DNA of 64,000 nt from Caloramator australicus RC3 (GCF_000297115.1 NZ_CAKP01000009.1:1-64000); one strand, 5' to 3'. Counted from the stretch's first letter, positions 33,110-41,022 are shown. Notes: generated from the sequence alone by a model not told the origin. A program made the numbers and translations.

Positions 33110-33530
33110 AAGGGTGCGTAGCAGTTGAGCTAAGACCTATATATGATCCGAAAGGGTCGTATATGGGTCGACCAAAGGTTGCATGCAGGCCCTGGCAGGC
33201 TTGCATGCAGCCGGAGGGAAGATCCTGCATGGTGGGGAAAAGCTTTATTGCAGTCGAGCTTCATTTGATTGTAATAAGGTTCCAACCTATCATGCAGGGT
33301 CGAGCTAAGATCATCTAGGGTATTGTAAGCTTTTAAATTAGCTTAGGATCTAGCAAGCCACTAGTTCTAGTGCTTGCATGCAGCCGAGAGGTTGCATGCA
33401 GGTGCGTAGATATCCTAGATGGTCGAACGAACCATCAGTATAGGTGGTGAACTGCTCTATCATGGTCGGAAGATCATGGTTGGGTAATAAGCTACTTATA
33501 TTGGTGCAAGGTAGATTGCTACGTGCCCTT
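33110..33530 (+). ncRNA. Large multibranched structured RNA, about 421 nt, family not recognised
   Basis: No open frame crosses this interval, yet it folds almost entirely into nested helices. A 14-bp closing stem joins 33110-33123 to 33517-33530. Inside are: a 16-bp hairpin with a GAAA loop (33134-33149/33154-33169); a 15-bp hairpin (33177-33191/33198-33212); a two-part arm (33221-33236/33286-33301, then 33241-33255/33267-33281); a 15-bp stem (33309-33323/33410-33424) that holds smaller hairpins, one with a GAGA loop (33375-33385/33390-33400); and a 9-bp hairpin with a GGAA loop (33459-33467/33472-33480). GNRA loops and many G-U pairs exist only when the plus strand is the RNA. A T-run follows directly (33531-33541). 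I do not match it to tmRNA, RNase P, 6S RNA or a group II intron. Relation to OLE, ROOL or GOLLD could not be tested. Confidence 0.8.
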
Positions 33531-33541
33531 TATATTTTTTT
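33531..33541 (+). terminator. T-run ending the structured RNA
   Basis: TATATTTTTTT follows the 14-bp closing stem without a gap, so the outer stem can double as an intrinsic terminator. Confidence 0.55.
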
Positions 33542-33557
33542 GGGGACGGTTCTTAAT
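33542..33557. repeat. Left half of a split GGGACGGTTC repeat
   Basis: GGGGACGGTTCTTAAT lies just after the structured RNA. Its matching right arm is about 370 bases away at 33927-33943. The DNA between holds a 168-bp MITE-like element and otherwise AT-rich sequence. Confidence 0.7.
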
Positions 33558-33690
33558 TATTTTATTTTTAGAAAAATTAACAACACCCTTTTTATAATTC
33601 ACTTTCTTTAAAAATTACAATGTGTTTTATAAACAAAATATCGTGCATTCTTTTTTTAAAACATCGTTATCAATTATTTTTTAAATAATC

Positions 33691-33858
33691 CAGATTGTAG
33701 ACAAACCCTCTTTGGTGTTCAGACTTTGCAAGAGCCCTGGAAGGATTAGAAAAGGCATTTCTCATAAGCTTTAGCTATTAGAATTGCTTAGCGAAATGAG
33801 CGAATACCATGGAAATCCTTCACAGGGCTTATCAAAAAACAACTTTTTCAACAGTCTG
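33691..33858 (-). repeat. 168-bp palindromic MITE-like element, copy A
   Basis: The element starts CAGATTGTAGAC and ends AACAGTCTG, so its tips are inverted copies of CAGAYTGT. Internal arms also pair (AAGCCCTG/CAGGGCTT; AGAATTGCT region). Exactly abutting it on both sides is the same 19-base sequence AATTATTTTTTAAATAATC (33672-33690 and 33859-33877), itself nearly palindromic. It is in opposite orientation to copies at 37275-37442 and 44059-44343. It encodes nothing. Confidence 0.85.
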
Positions 33859-33926
33859 AATTATTTTTTAAATAATCATCCCAATTTTGTATTAGAACTT
33901 TTAATTTTGTCTTAAAAGTAAAAAAA

Positions 33927-33943
33927 TTAAGAACCGTCCCTAG
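33927..33943. repeat. Right half of a split GGGACGGTTC repeat
   Basis: AATTAAGAACCGTCCCT faces the half repeat at 33542. It ends about 30 bases before the pullulanase -10 region. Confidence 0.7.
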
Positions 33944-34001
33944 AGGAATATAAAATTTTTTGTAGAATATTTTATAATAGAGAAAAAATGGAGGTGGGGA
34001 A

Positions 34002-37000
34002 ATGAAAAGAAAAAATTTATCTGTTTTATCATTTGTTTTAATATTTTTATTTACAAATTTAATTTTTTTATTCCCTTTTAAGCAAACGTTTGCTCAAACA
34101 AAAACCAAATTAATAATCCACTATGCTAAGGATCCTAATACCGATAAGGACTGGAATTTGTGGATTTGGCCCTACGGCATGGAGGGAAAAAAATATGAAT
34201 TTACCCACAAGGATGATTTTGGTCCTTATGCAATAATAGAATTTGAAGAAGCCTATGACAAAGTTGGTTTTATCGTTAGAACTGACAATTGGGAAAAGGA
34301 TGTTGCAGAAGATAGGTTCGTCGATAAATTCAAAAATGGAGTTGCAGAAATTTGGCTCTTACCTGGTGATCCTGAAATTTATTATTCTAAGCCTGACAAG
34401 AAATCCATAAAGAAAACATCTTTAGGTGAAAAAACAAAGGTTACAGTTCACTATTTTAGATATGACGGAAATTATGAAGGCTGGAATCTTTGGGTGTGGC
34501 CATTTGGTAAGGAAGGCTCTGCTTATTATTTTACCTCCGAAGACAAATATGGTAAGGTAGCTGAATTTTATGTTGAGGGGACAGAAGGAGTTGATAAGCT
34601 TGGGATAATAACAAGAAGGAGCACCAAGGATAACCCCTGGGCTGAAAAGGAATTCGGCGACAGATTCATAACTAAATTTAAAGAAGATGGCTCAGCTGAA
34701 ATTTGGCTGGCTCAGGGAGATGAGAAGGTTCACTACTCTCCTTCCGAATTAGATTTATCACCTAAATTTGTTGCTGCAACATTGGATGACATGAATATCA
34801 TTTCTGCTGAAACAAATATCCCATTTGTTTTAAAAAATGACCTTAAAGAAGATATTGTGGTAAAGGTTGAAGGAAAACAGATAAAACTTTCAAAGGTAGA
34901 GCCAGATAAAAACTATTTAGTTTCAAATAATAAAGGGAGAAAATTAATAATCACAACTTATGATAAACTTCCCCTTGATAAAACCATTACCGTTGAGAAA
35001 ATTGGTTATGGTTCAATCATAGTTTCCTACGGCAAAGTGTTCAGCTCTGAAGAATTTGATAAATTGTATTATTACGATGGCAACGACCTTGGTGCTAATT
35101 ATTCAAAGGAACAAACCCTATTTAAAGTTTGGGCACCAACTGCATCTGAAGCAAAGCTTGTTATTTATTCAAAATGGGAGGATAAAGCTGGACAAGAACT
35201 TCCTATGCAAAAAGGGGAAAAGGGAGTTTGGAGCTATACCTTAAAGGGAGATCAGCACGGAACAATTTATACTTACAAAGTTAAAATCGGCAGCAAATGG
35301 AACGAAGCTGTTGACCCTTATGCTCGCTCTGTGACTGTCAATGGTGATAAAGGCGTAGTTTTAGATCTTTCTAGGACAAATCCCGAAAAGTGGGATCCAA
35401 ACTTCAAACCTCCCTTTAAAAATGCAGTTGATGCAATAATTTACGAACTTCATGTTAGGGATTTATCCATTCACCCGGATAGCGGTATAAAAAACAAAGG
35501 CAAATTTTTAGGACTTGCTGAAACAGGGACTAAAGGCCCTAATGGAACATCAACCGGCCTTGACCATATAAAGGATTTAGGTGTAACGCATGTTCAGCTT
35601 TTACCTATTTTCGATTTTGCAAGCATAGATGAGACATCAACAAAACCTCAATTTAACTGGGGATACGATCCCAAAAACTACAATGCACCAGAGGGAAGCT
35701 ACTCAACTAATCCATATGACCCTATTTCAAGGGTAAAGGAACTAAAAACAGCTATCCAAGCTTTACATGACAACGGCCTTAGGGTGATTATGGATGTTGT
35801 ATATAACCATATGTTCAGTGCTGATGCCTCAAACTTTAATAAGCTTGTTCCAGGATACTTCTTTAGAACTGGGCATGATGGAAAGCTTACAAATGGCTCA
35901 GGCTGTGGCAATGATACTGCATCAGAAAGAAAAATGATGAGAAAATTTATTATAGACTCTGTAACCTATTGGGCAAAGGAATATAACATCGATGGGTTTA
36001 GATTTGACCTTATGGGGCTTCACGATGTTGAAACAATGAATGAGGTAAGGAAGGCCCTAGATAAAATAGATCCCACGATAATTATCATTGGTGAAGGCTG
36101 GGATCTAAACACTGCCCTCTCACCGGATGTAAAGGCAAACCAAAAGAATGCATATAAAATGCCTAGAATTGCTCATTTCAATGATACAATAAGAGATGCG
36201 ATCAAAGGAAGCGTATTCGATAAAACAGATGCTGGTTTTGTAAATGGTAAGGATTATGTTGAATTTAAAGTAAAATCAGGTATTGTTGGTGGAATTGAAT
36301 ATTCAGGCCAGATATACACCTGGGGACGAATAGAACCCGATCAGTCTGTTGTATACTGTGAAGCCCATGACAACAATACTTTATATGATAAACTAAAATT
36401 CACAAATCCCGATGCTACGGAAGAAGAAATTAAAGCGATGCACAAACTCTCTGGGGCCATAGTGTTAACATCTCAGGGAATACCATTTATACATGCTGGA
36501 CAAGAATTTATGAGGACAAAACAAGGCAACGAAAACAGCTATAACGCCAGCGATGAGATAAACAGATTAGACTGGGAAAGGAAAGCAAAATATTTAGATG
36601 TTGTTGAATATTATAAAGGACTTATTAAACTTAGAAAGGAACATCCTGCCTTTAGAATGACAACTTCTGATATGATAAAAAGGCATTTAGAATTTTTAAA
36701 TGCTCCTAAAAACGTCATCGCTTATGTTTTAAAGGATAAAGCTAACGGGGATGAATGGGAAAATATTGTAGTTGCCTTTAACGGCAACACATCTGAACAA
36801 ACAATCAAACTTCCTAAAAAAGGCAAATGGGCTATAGTTGTAGATGAAAATAAGGCTGGAACTGAAGTTATAAGAACTATAACTGGCGATACTTTAAAAC
36901 TTCCAGCAAAATCTGCTTATGTTTTATACTATAAAGGATCTTCATTTAATTTTGTTTACATCGCACTCTTAATTGGACTTATTGTTGGAATCCTTGCATC

Positions 37001-37022
37001 AAGAAAGGTAGCTATCAATTAA
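34002..37022 (+). CDS. pulA: Type I pullulanase, secreted and membrane-anchored
   Basis: A 1006-aa extracellular debranching enzyme that cleaves alpha-1,6 bonds of pullulan and starch. A signal peptide ends near TFAQ (residue 32). Two CBM41 starch-binding domains follow (about 35-120 and 145-235, each with WNLW and WPF/WPY motifs). Then come an Ig-like/CBM48 part (KVWAPTASEAKLVIYS) and the GH13 barrel with the type I marker FNWGYDPKNYN near 550. Further motifs are VIMDVVYNH, GFRFDLMG (nucleophile Asp), IGEGW (acid/base Glu) and EAHDNN. A C-terminal hydrophobic helix with RKVAIN suggests membrane anchoring. GGAGGTGGGG precedes the ATG; TATAAT at 33973-33978 may be the -10 box. Confidence 0.95.
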   Translation: MKRKNLSVLSFVLIFLFTNLIFLFPFKQTFAQTKTKLIIHYAKDPNTDKDWNLWIWPYGMEGKKYEFTHKDDFGPYAIIEFEEAYDKVGFIVRTDNWEKDVAEDRFVDKFKNGVAEIWLLPGDPEIYYSKPDKKSIKKTSLGEKTKVTVHYFRYDGNYEGWNLWVWPFGKEGSAYYFTSEDKYGKVAEFYVEGTEGVDKLGIITRRSTKDNPWAEKEFGDRFITKFKEDGSAEIWLAQGDEKVHYSPSELDLSPKFVAATLDDMNIISAETNIPFVLKNDLKEDIVVKVEGKQIKLSKVEPDKNYLVSNNKGRKLIITTYDKLPLDKTITVEKIGYGSIIVSYGKVFSSEEFDKLYYYDGNDLGANYSKEQTLFKVWAPTASEAKLVIYSKWEDKAGQELPMQKGEKGVWSYTLKGDQHGTIYTYKVKIGSKWNEAVDPYARSVTVNGDKGVVLDLSRTNPEKWDPNFKPPFKNAVDAIIYELHVRDLSIHPDSGIKNKGKFLGLAETGTKGPNGTSTGLDHIKDLGVTHVQLLPIFDFASIDETSTKPQFNWGYDPKNYNAPEGSYSTNPYDPISRVKELKTAIQALHDNGLRVIMDVVYNHMFSADASNFNKLVPGYFFRTGHDGKLTNGSGCGNDTASERKMMRKFIIDSVTYWAKEYNIDGFRFDLMGLHDVETMNEVRKALDKIDPTIIIIGEGWDLNTALSPDVKANQKNAYKMPRIAHFNDTIRDAIKGSVFDKTDAGFVNGKDYVEFKVKSGIVGGIEYSGQIYTWGRIEPDQSVVYCEAHDNNTLYDKLKFTNPDATEEEIKAMHKLSGAIVLTSQGIPFIHAGQEFMRTKQGNENSYNASDEINRLDWERKAKYLDVVEYYKGLIKLRKEHPAFRMTTSDMIKRHLEFLNAPKNVIAYVLKDKANGDEWENIVVAFNGNTSEQTIKLPKKGKWAIVVDENKAGTEVIRTITGDTLKLPAKSAYVLYYKGSSFNFVYIALLIGLIVGILASRKVAIN

Positions 37023-37066
37023 TTTTTAAGGGACGGTTCATAAAGATAAGAACCGTCCCTTAAAAA
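37023..37066 (+). terminator. Pullulanase terminator formed by a GGGACGGTTC repeat
   Basis: TTTTTAAGGGACGGTTC and GAACCGTCCCTTAAAAA form a 17-bp stem around ATAAAGATAA, immediately after the pulA stop. This repeat copy has A- and T-runs on both sides and makes a convincing two-way terminator. Confidence 0.75.
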
Positions 37067-37089
37067 GGTAATTAAACTTTTCCATTGTT

Positions 37090-37251
37090 TTATTCAAAAA
37101 CAATAGATGATTCAGTTTCCTTGCACCACTTTGTCGCAATACAAAGCCCTAGGTTCCTTGGGCAAAATCTGCAAATGCAGTTTACATCCTTTCCGTCACA
37201 TTTTTTTGAATTATAATAGGGGCATTTTTTGCAATTACTATTTATTGCCAT
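37090..37251 (-). CDS. Small cysteine-rich protein
   Basis: A 53-aa protein with eight cysteines in the pattern CxxC, C, CxC, C, C, C (INSNCKKCPYYNSKKC, NCICRFCPRNLGLC, TKWCKE). This could bind zinc or an iron-sulphur cluster. I do not recognise a named family. The ATG at 37249-37251 follows GGAGG; the longer open frame runs into MITE-like sequence and is not used. A repeat-associated palindrome begins just upstream. Confidence 0.65.
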   Translation of the reverse strand: MAINSNCKKCPYYNSKKCDGKDVNCICRFCPRNLGLCIATKWCKETESSIVFE

Positions 37252-37274
37252 AACATAGCCTCCTTTAGGGACGG

Positions 37275-37442
37275 CAGACTGTTGAAAAAGTTGTTTTTTG
37301 ATAAGCCCCGTTAAGGATTTCCCTGGCATTCGCTCATTTCGCTAAGCAATTCTAATTGCTAGAGCTAATGAGAGATGCCTTTTCTAATCCTTCCGGGGCT
37401 CTTGCAAAGTCTAAAAACCAATGAGAGTTTGTCTACAATCTG
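37275..37442 (+). repeat. 168-bp palindromic MITE-like element, copy B
   Basis: The tips are CAGACTGTTGAAAAAG and GTCTACAATCTG. The length equals copy A. AAGCCCCGTTAAGGATT pairs with AATCCTTCCGGGGCT, and AGCAATTCTAATTGCT is palindromic. It is flanked by AGGGACG on the left and CGTCCCT on the right, so it appears to sit inside a short GGGACGG palindrome. The remainder of 37443-37550 is the AT-rich leader of the next gene. Confidence 0.85.
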
Positions 37443-37550
37443 TCGTCCCTTTGTTAACTTTTTTTAATATTTTTGACACAAAATTGCCATAATACAGGGG
37501 TAATATAATAATACAATAAAAAAGAAAATTTAAAAAGGAGGTGTAGAATT

Positions 37551-38174
37551 TTGAAGAAAAAATTAGCATTATCATTAGCAATTGCAATTGCTTTAACAAG
37601 CACGACATCTTTGGCCTTTGCAAAAGGATTTACTTTCAAAGAAAAATTTACAAGCAAATTTAATGGTTCTAAGCTTTATGCTGATTGTTTCAAATTAAGA
37701 CCAAAGGGTGAGTTTGGCAAACAGTTTAACGGAAAGTTTAAAGATTTAACTTTAGAGGAAAAGAAGAATCTTATTCAAAAAAGAATTGAGAATAGAATTA
37801 AAACTGCTGTTGAAGATGGGGTAATTACTCAGGACGAAGCTGATAAAATGTTAAACAACTTAAAAGAAAGTTTATCAAAATGGGATGGAAGTTCCCCCTT
37901 TAAGTTTGAATTAAATTTAAGGGAAAAATATAATAATCTAAGTCTAGATAAGAAAAAGGAAATAGCTAAAAAACATTTCCAAGAAAAGCTAAATAATCTT
38001 GTTAAAAACGGAAAGTTAACACAAGATGAAGCAAACAAACTTCTTCAAAATTTTGAAGAAAAACTAAAAAATTGGGACGGAAAGGCTCCTTTAAAAAGTA
38101 GACTTTTGAAAGGATTTAAGCCTCAGTCTAGAAATAAACAATTTAATTATTCAACACAAACTCAATCCTTCTAA
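37551..38174 (+). CDS. Secreted protein with two DUF2680-like helical repeats
   Basis: A 207-aa exported protein. A signal peptide (KKKLALSLAIAIALTSTTSLAFA) is followed by two similar helical units: LEEKKNLIQKRIENRIKTAV.DGVITQDEADKML and DKKKEIAKKHFQEKLNNLVKNGKLTQDEANKLL. Each is followed by a KWDG/NWDGK.P segment. Such repeats are found in clostridial proteins of unknown function. The basic tail is rich in Gln and Ser. Translation starts at TTG, seven bases after GGAGGTG. Confidence 0.75.
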   Translation: MKKKLALSLAIAIALTSTTSLAFAKGFTFKEKFTSKFNGSKLYADCFKLRPKGEFGKQFNGKFKDLTLEEKKNLIQKRIENRIKTAVEDGVITQDEADKMLNNLKESLSKWDGSSPFKFELNLREKYNNLSLDKKKEIAKKHFQEKLNNLVKNGKLTQDEANKLLQNFEEKLKNWDGKAPLKSRLLKGFKPQSRNKQFNYSTQTQSF

Positions 38175-38181
38175 TATAAGT

Positions 38182-38218
38182 GAAGGCTGCTCGGGTTAAA
38201 AACTAGCCCGACAGCCTT
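38182..38218 (+). terminator. Intrinsic terminator after the secreted repeat protein
   Basis: AAGGCTG-CTCGGG and GCCCGA-CAGCCTT pair around TTAAAAACTA and run into TTTT. Confidence 0.8.
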
Positions 38219-38242
38219 TTAAAAATTGCAGAATTTATAAAA

Positions 38243-38260
38243 CAATTAAGAACCGTCCCT
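38243..38260. repeat. Half GGGACGGTTC repeat at the glnN 3' end
   Basis: CAATTAAGAACCGTCCCT ends at the TAG stop of glnN. No facing arm is visible. Confidence 0.7.
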
Positions 38261-40355
38261 AGTTAAACATAATATCGCCGTAGGTGGGCATCGGCCAATA
38301 GTTTCTGTCGAGTATCTTCTCGAGATCGTCGATTAGTTCTCTTAATGTTTCCATTTGGGTAAAAATATTATCCTTTATAAAGCATGCTTTGTTGTAGGAA
38401 TCCTCCTCGAAGGATTCTGCCTGAGAAATTAATTTTTTTAAGGCATCGCATTGGTTATTTGCTCTTTTAAAAAGTTCATCTATTGTCCTTAATAAATCAA
38501 GTTGAACTTCAGCATTAAATCCCATGTTTTTAAGTTCAAATGAAGCCTTTGCAAGATCCTTCATATATCTTGAAACGGAAGGAACTATATCCTTTACAAA
38601 TATCTCCACCATAGTCCTTGCTTCAATCAGAAGCTGCTTTATATATCCTTCAAGCATAACCTCATATCTTGAAAAAATCTCATTTTTATTTAACACCTTA
38701 TGCCTTTCAAATAAATCCATATTTTTCTTGCTAATCAAATACTTTATTGCATCAACTGAACTTTTTAAATTCAAAAGGCCTCTTCTTTCAGCCTCTTCAA
38801 TCCATTCCTTTGAATACCCGTCACCATTGAAAATTATCCTTTTATGCTCTTTTACTGTTTCCCTTATTATATTCTTTGCTTCCTTTATTACATCCTTTGA
38901 ATTTTGCAATCTATCTGCAAATTCCCCTAATTTGTCAGCTAAAATCGTATTTAATACTGTCACTGCATCTGATATTGACGCAGATGATGGCACCATTCTA
39001 AATTCAAACTTATTCCCTGTAAAGGCAAAGGGTGAAGTTCTATTTCTATCCGTTGTATCCTTTTTAAGCACCGGCAAAGTTATAACTCCAGTTTCTAATT
39101 TTTCTCTCCCTCTTGAACTTATAATCTCTCCCTTTTCAATTTGTTCTAATATTTCCGTCAATTGTTCACCTAAAAATATAGAAACAATCGCAGGAGGTGC
39201 TTCATTGGCCCCTAATCTATGGTCATTTCCTGGATTTGAAGCTGAAATTCTTATAAGATCCTGATACTCATCAACTCCCTTTATAACCGCTGCAAGGAAA
39301 AGTAAAAATTGAAGATTATCGTGGGGCGTTTTCCCTGGGTCAAACAGGTTAATTCCATCGTTGGTCATTAAAGAAAAGTTTACATGCTTTCCAGAACCGT
39401 TAACTCCCTTAAAGGGCTTTTCATGTAAAAGGCAAACAAGACCGTGCCTATTGGCAACCTTCAATAGAGTTTCCATTATAATCTGATTATGATCCGCTGC
39501 AACATTGGCATTAGTAAATACCGGTGCAATTTCATATTGATTTGGTGCAACCTCCTTATGCTTCGTCCTTGCTGAAACTCCAACCTTCCAGAGTTCCTCA
39601 TCTATTTCCTTCATAAATGCTGCAACTTTTTCATTGATACTTCCAAAATAATGATCCTCAAGCTCCTGTCCCTTAGGCGGCTTTGCACCAATTAACGTTC
39701 TTCCGGCATAAATTAAATCCTTTCTCCTTTTAAAAATCTCCTTATCAATTAAAAAATACTCCTGCTCTGCTCCAACCATTGGAATTACTCTTGAAGATAC
39801 GCCATTGCCTAAAAGCCTTAATACCCTTAAAGCTTCTTTCGATACGGCCTCCATGGATCTTAAAAGAGGTGTCTTTTTATCAAGTGCATCTCCAGTATAT
39901 GAACAAAAGGCTGTTGGAATATATAAAACTGCTCCACCTTCATCCTCTACTAAAAAGGCATAAGAGGTGCAGTCCCAAACAGTATAACCCCTTGCTTCAA
40001 AGGTGGTTCTTAGTCCTCCATTTGGGAAACTTGAAGCGTCAGGTTCTCCCTTTATTAGCTCTTTTCCAGAAAACTCAGTTATTGCAGTGCCTTCCTTTTT
40101 AGGCGATATAAAGGACTCCAATTTGCCCGCTGTTCTTCCGTTCATAGGCTGAAACCAGTGGGTAAAGTGGGTTGCTCCCTTTTCGATTGCCCAATCCTTC
40201 ATAGCATTTGCCACAACCTCTGCAACTTCAGCATCTAAAGCAACACCCTCATCAATGGTTTTTCTAAGTTTAACATAGATACTTTTAGGTAGTCTCTCCC
40301 TCATAACAACGTCATTAAAAACGTTTACTCCAAAGGATTGTGTAATTTTTGACAT
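38259..40355 (-). CDS. glnN: Type III glutamine synthetase
   Basis: A 698-aa cytoplasmic GSIII enzyme joining ammonia and glutamate with ATP. It has the characteristic N-terminus (SKITQSFGVNVFNDVVMRERLPK), KGATHFTHWFQPMNG, FEARGYTVWDCTSYAFL and VGAEQEYFLID. The metal/ATP sites are EKPFKGVNGSGKHVNFSL and RISASNPGNDHRLGANEAPPAI, and the C-terminal part is long and helical. The length is normal for GSIII and about 250 aa longer than GlnA. The intergenic region upstream (40356-40570) is AT-rich with a 13-bp hairpin. Confidence 0.96.
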   Translation of the reverse strand: MSKITQSFGVNVFNDVVMRERLPKSIYVKLRKTIDEGVALDAEVAEVVANAMKDWAIEKGATHFTHWFQPMNGRTAGKLESFISPKKEGTAITEFSGKELIKGEPDASSFPNGGLRTTFEARGYTVWDCTSYAFLVEDEGGAVLYIPTAFCSYTGDALDKKTPLLRSMEAVSKEALRVLRLLGNGVSSRVIPMVGAEQEYFLIDKEIFKRRKDLIYAGRTLIGAKPPKGQELEDHYFGSINEKVAAFMKEIDEELWKVGVSARTKHKEVAPNQYEIAPVFTNANVAADHNQIIMETLLKVANRHGLVCLLHEKPFKGVNGSGKHVNFSLMTNDGINLFDPGKTPHDNLQFLLFLAAVIKGVDEYQDLIRISASNPGNDHRLGANEAPPAIVSIFLGEQLTEILEQIEKGEIISSRGREKLETGVITLPVLKKDTTDRNRTSPFAFTGNKFEFRMVPSSASISDAVTVLNTILADKLGEFADRLQNSKDVIKEAKNIIRETVKEHKRIIFNGDGYSKEWIEEAERRGLLNLKSSVDAIKYLISKKNMDLFERHKVLNKNEIFSRYEVMLEGYIKQLLIEARTMVEIFVKDIVPSVSRYMKDLAKASFELKNMGFNAEVQLDLLRTIDELFKRANNQCDALKKLISQAESFEEDSYNKACFIKDNIFTQMETLRELIDDLEKILDRNYWPMPTYGDIMFN

Positions 40356-40501
40356 TGCCTTATCCCCCTATCAGCGAAATATTTTTAAAAATTTAATTTT
40401 ATATTTCGATATAATCCTAATTTAATTTAAAAATTATCATTTATCTTTAAATTATTTTATAAAAATATGATAATACTATAATATGCAAATTTCAATACAA
40501 C

Positions 40502-40530
40502 AAATATTAATTTTTTGAAAATTAATATTT
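40502..40530. promoter_or_regulatory. AT-only perfect hairpin upstream of glnN
   Basis: AAATATTAATTTT and AAAATTAATATTT form a 13-bp inverted repeat with a 3-nt loop. It lacks G+C pairs, so it is a poor terminator but a candidate protein-binding site near the glnN promoter. The rest of 40356-40500 is AT-rich; several weak promoter-like boxes exist and none stands out. Confidence 0.35.
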
Positions 40531-40538
40531 CATAAAAA

Positions 40539-40562
40539 ATGAGCTGCAAATTTGCAGCTCAT
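40539..40562 (-). terminator. hsp20 terminator
   Basis: ATGAGCTGCAAATTTGCAGCTCAT is a perfect palindrome. On the minus strand it is followed by TTTTTTATG, right after the hsp20 stop. Confidence 0.85.
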
Positions 40563-40570
40563 CAGGATAA

Positions 40571-40975
40571 TTATATCTTTTTACCAGAGCTTTTTGCCTC
40601 AAATCTTTTTGGAATTGTTATAGTTAATACTCCATCCTTATAGTCTGCCCTTGCTTCATCGGATTTTACCTCCGATGGAAGAGGGACGGTTCTTGTAAAC
40701 TTTCCGTAGAACCTTTCGCTTCTTCTAATGTTTTCTTCTTTTAATTCGCTTGACCTTTTAACTTCGCCAGTAATCCTTACAGAATCATCATATACCGTAA
40801 TGTCTATATCATCCTTTGATATTCCTGGAATTTCAGCAACAACTTTGACCTCTTTTTCATCTTCAAAGACATCAACCCTTGGTCTTTCATAAAGGTCAAA
40901 GCTTTTAAATACATCATCGACATCCCTTCTTAATCTTTCAAGTTCATTGAAGGGACTAAATGGAATAAGATGCAT
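40571..40975 (-). CDS. Hsp20/alpha-crystallin small heat-shock protein
   Basis: A 134-aa ATP-independent chaperone that holds unfolding proteins. The alpha-crystallin domain spans about residues 30-130 with RPRVDVFEDEKEVKVVAEIPGI, GEVKRS and FTRTVPLPSEV. The conserved strand ADYKDGVLTITIPK lies near the end. AAGGGGGTGATG lies before the ATG. A 10-bp inverted repeat in the leader abuts the ribosome site. A GGGACGGTTC stretch in the coding sequence encodes the conserved RTVPLP and is not a repeat copy. Confidence 0.93.
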   Translation of the reverse strand: MHLIPFSPFNELERLRRDVDDVFKSFDLYERPRVDVFEDEKEVKVVAEIPGISKDDIDITVYDDSVRITGEVKRSSELKEENIRRSERFYGKFTRTVPLPSEVKSDEARADYKDGVLTITIPKRFEAKSSGKKI

Positions 40976-40986
40976 ATCATCACCCC

Positions 40987-41022
40987 CTTGTTTTTCTCAA
41001 TATTATTTTTTTGAAAAACAAG
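40987..41022 (-). promoter_or_regulatory. Inverted repeat in the hsp20 leader
   Basis: CTTGTTTTTC (40987-40996) and GAAAAACAAG (41013-41022) are exact complements, 16 bases apart. On the mRNA the 3' arm ends right beside the GGGGGTG ribosome site. It could be an operator, an RNA thermometer stem or the terminator of the upstream gene. Confidence 0.45.

Noticed and set aside
33110-33530. tmRNA, RNase P RNA, 6S RNA or group II intron
   Set aside because: There is no tRNA-like end or tag frame, no RNase P core sequence, no long single open helix like 6S RNA, and no intron 5' GTGYG or domain V.
37252-37329. Longer N-terminus of the cysteine-rich protein
   Set aside because: The extra 26 codons derive from the MITE-like element, and the strong GGAGG lies before the internal ATG.
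15217-38260. CRISPR array
   Set aside because: The repeats are dispersed over kilobases, palindromic and variable in loop length, with no regular spacers and no cas genes.
38524-39264. Long plus-strand open frame of 246 codons
   Set aside because: It lies opposite glnN, whose protein is strongly conserved. The plus frame has no ribosome site and a composition typical of an antisense shadow.
40681-40692. GGGACGGTTC inside the hsp20 gene as another repeat copy
   Set aside because: It encodes the conserved RTVPLP of the alpha-crystallin domain and has no facing arm, so it is a coding coincidence.
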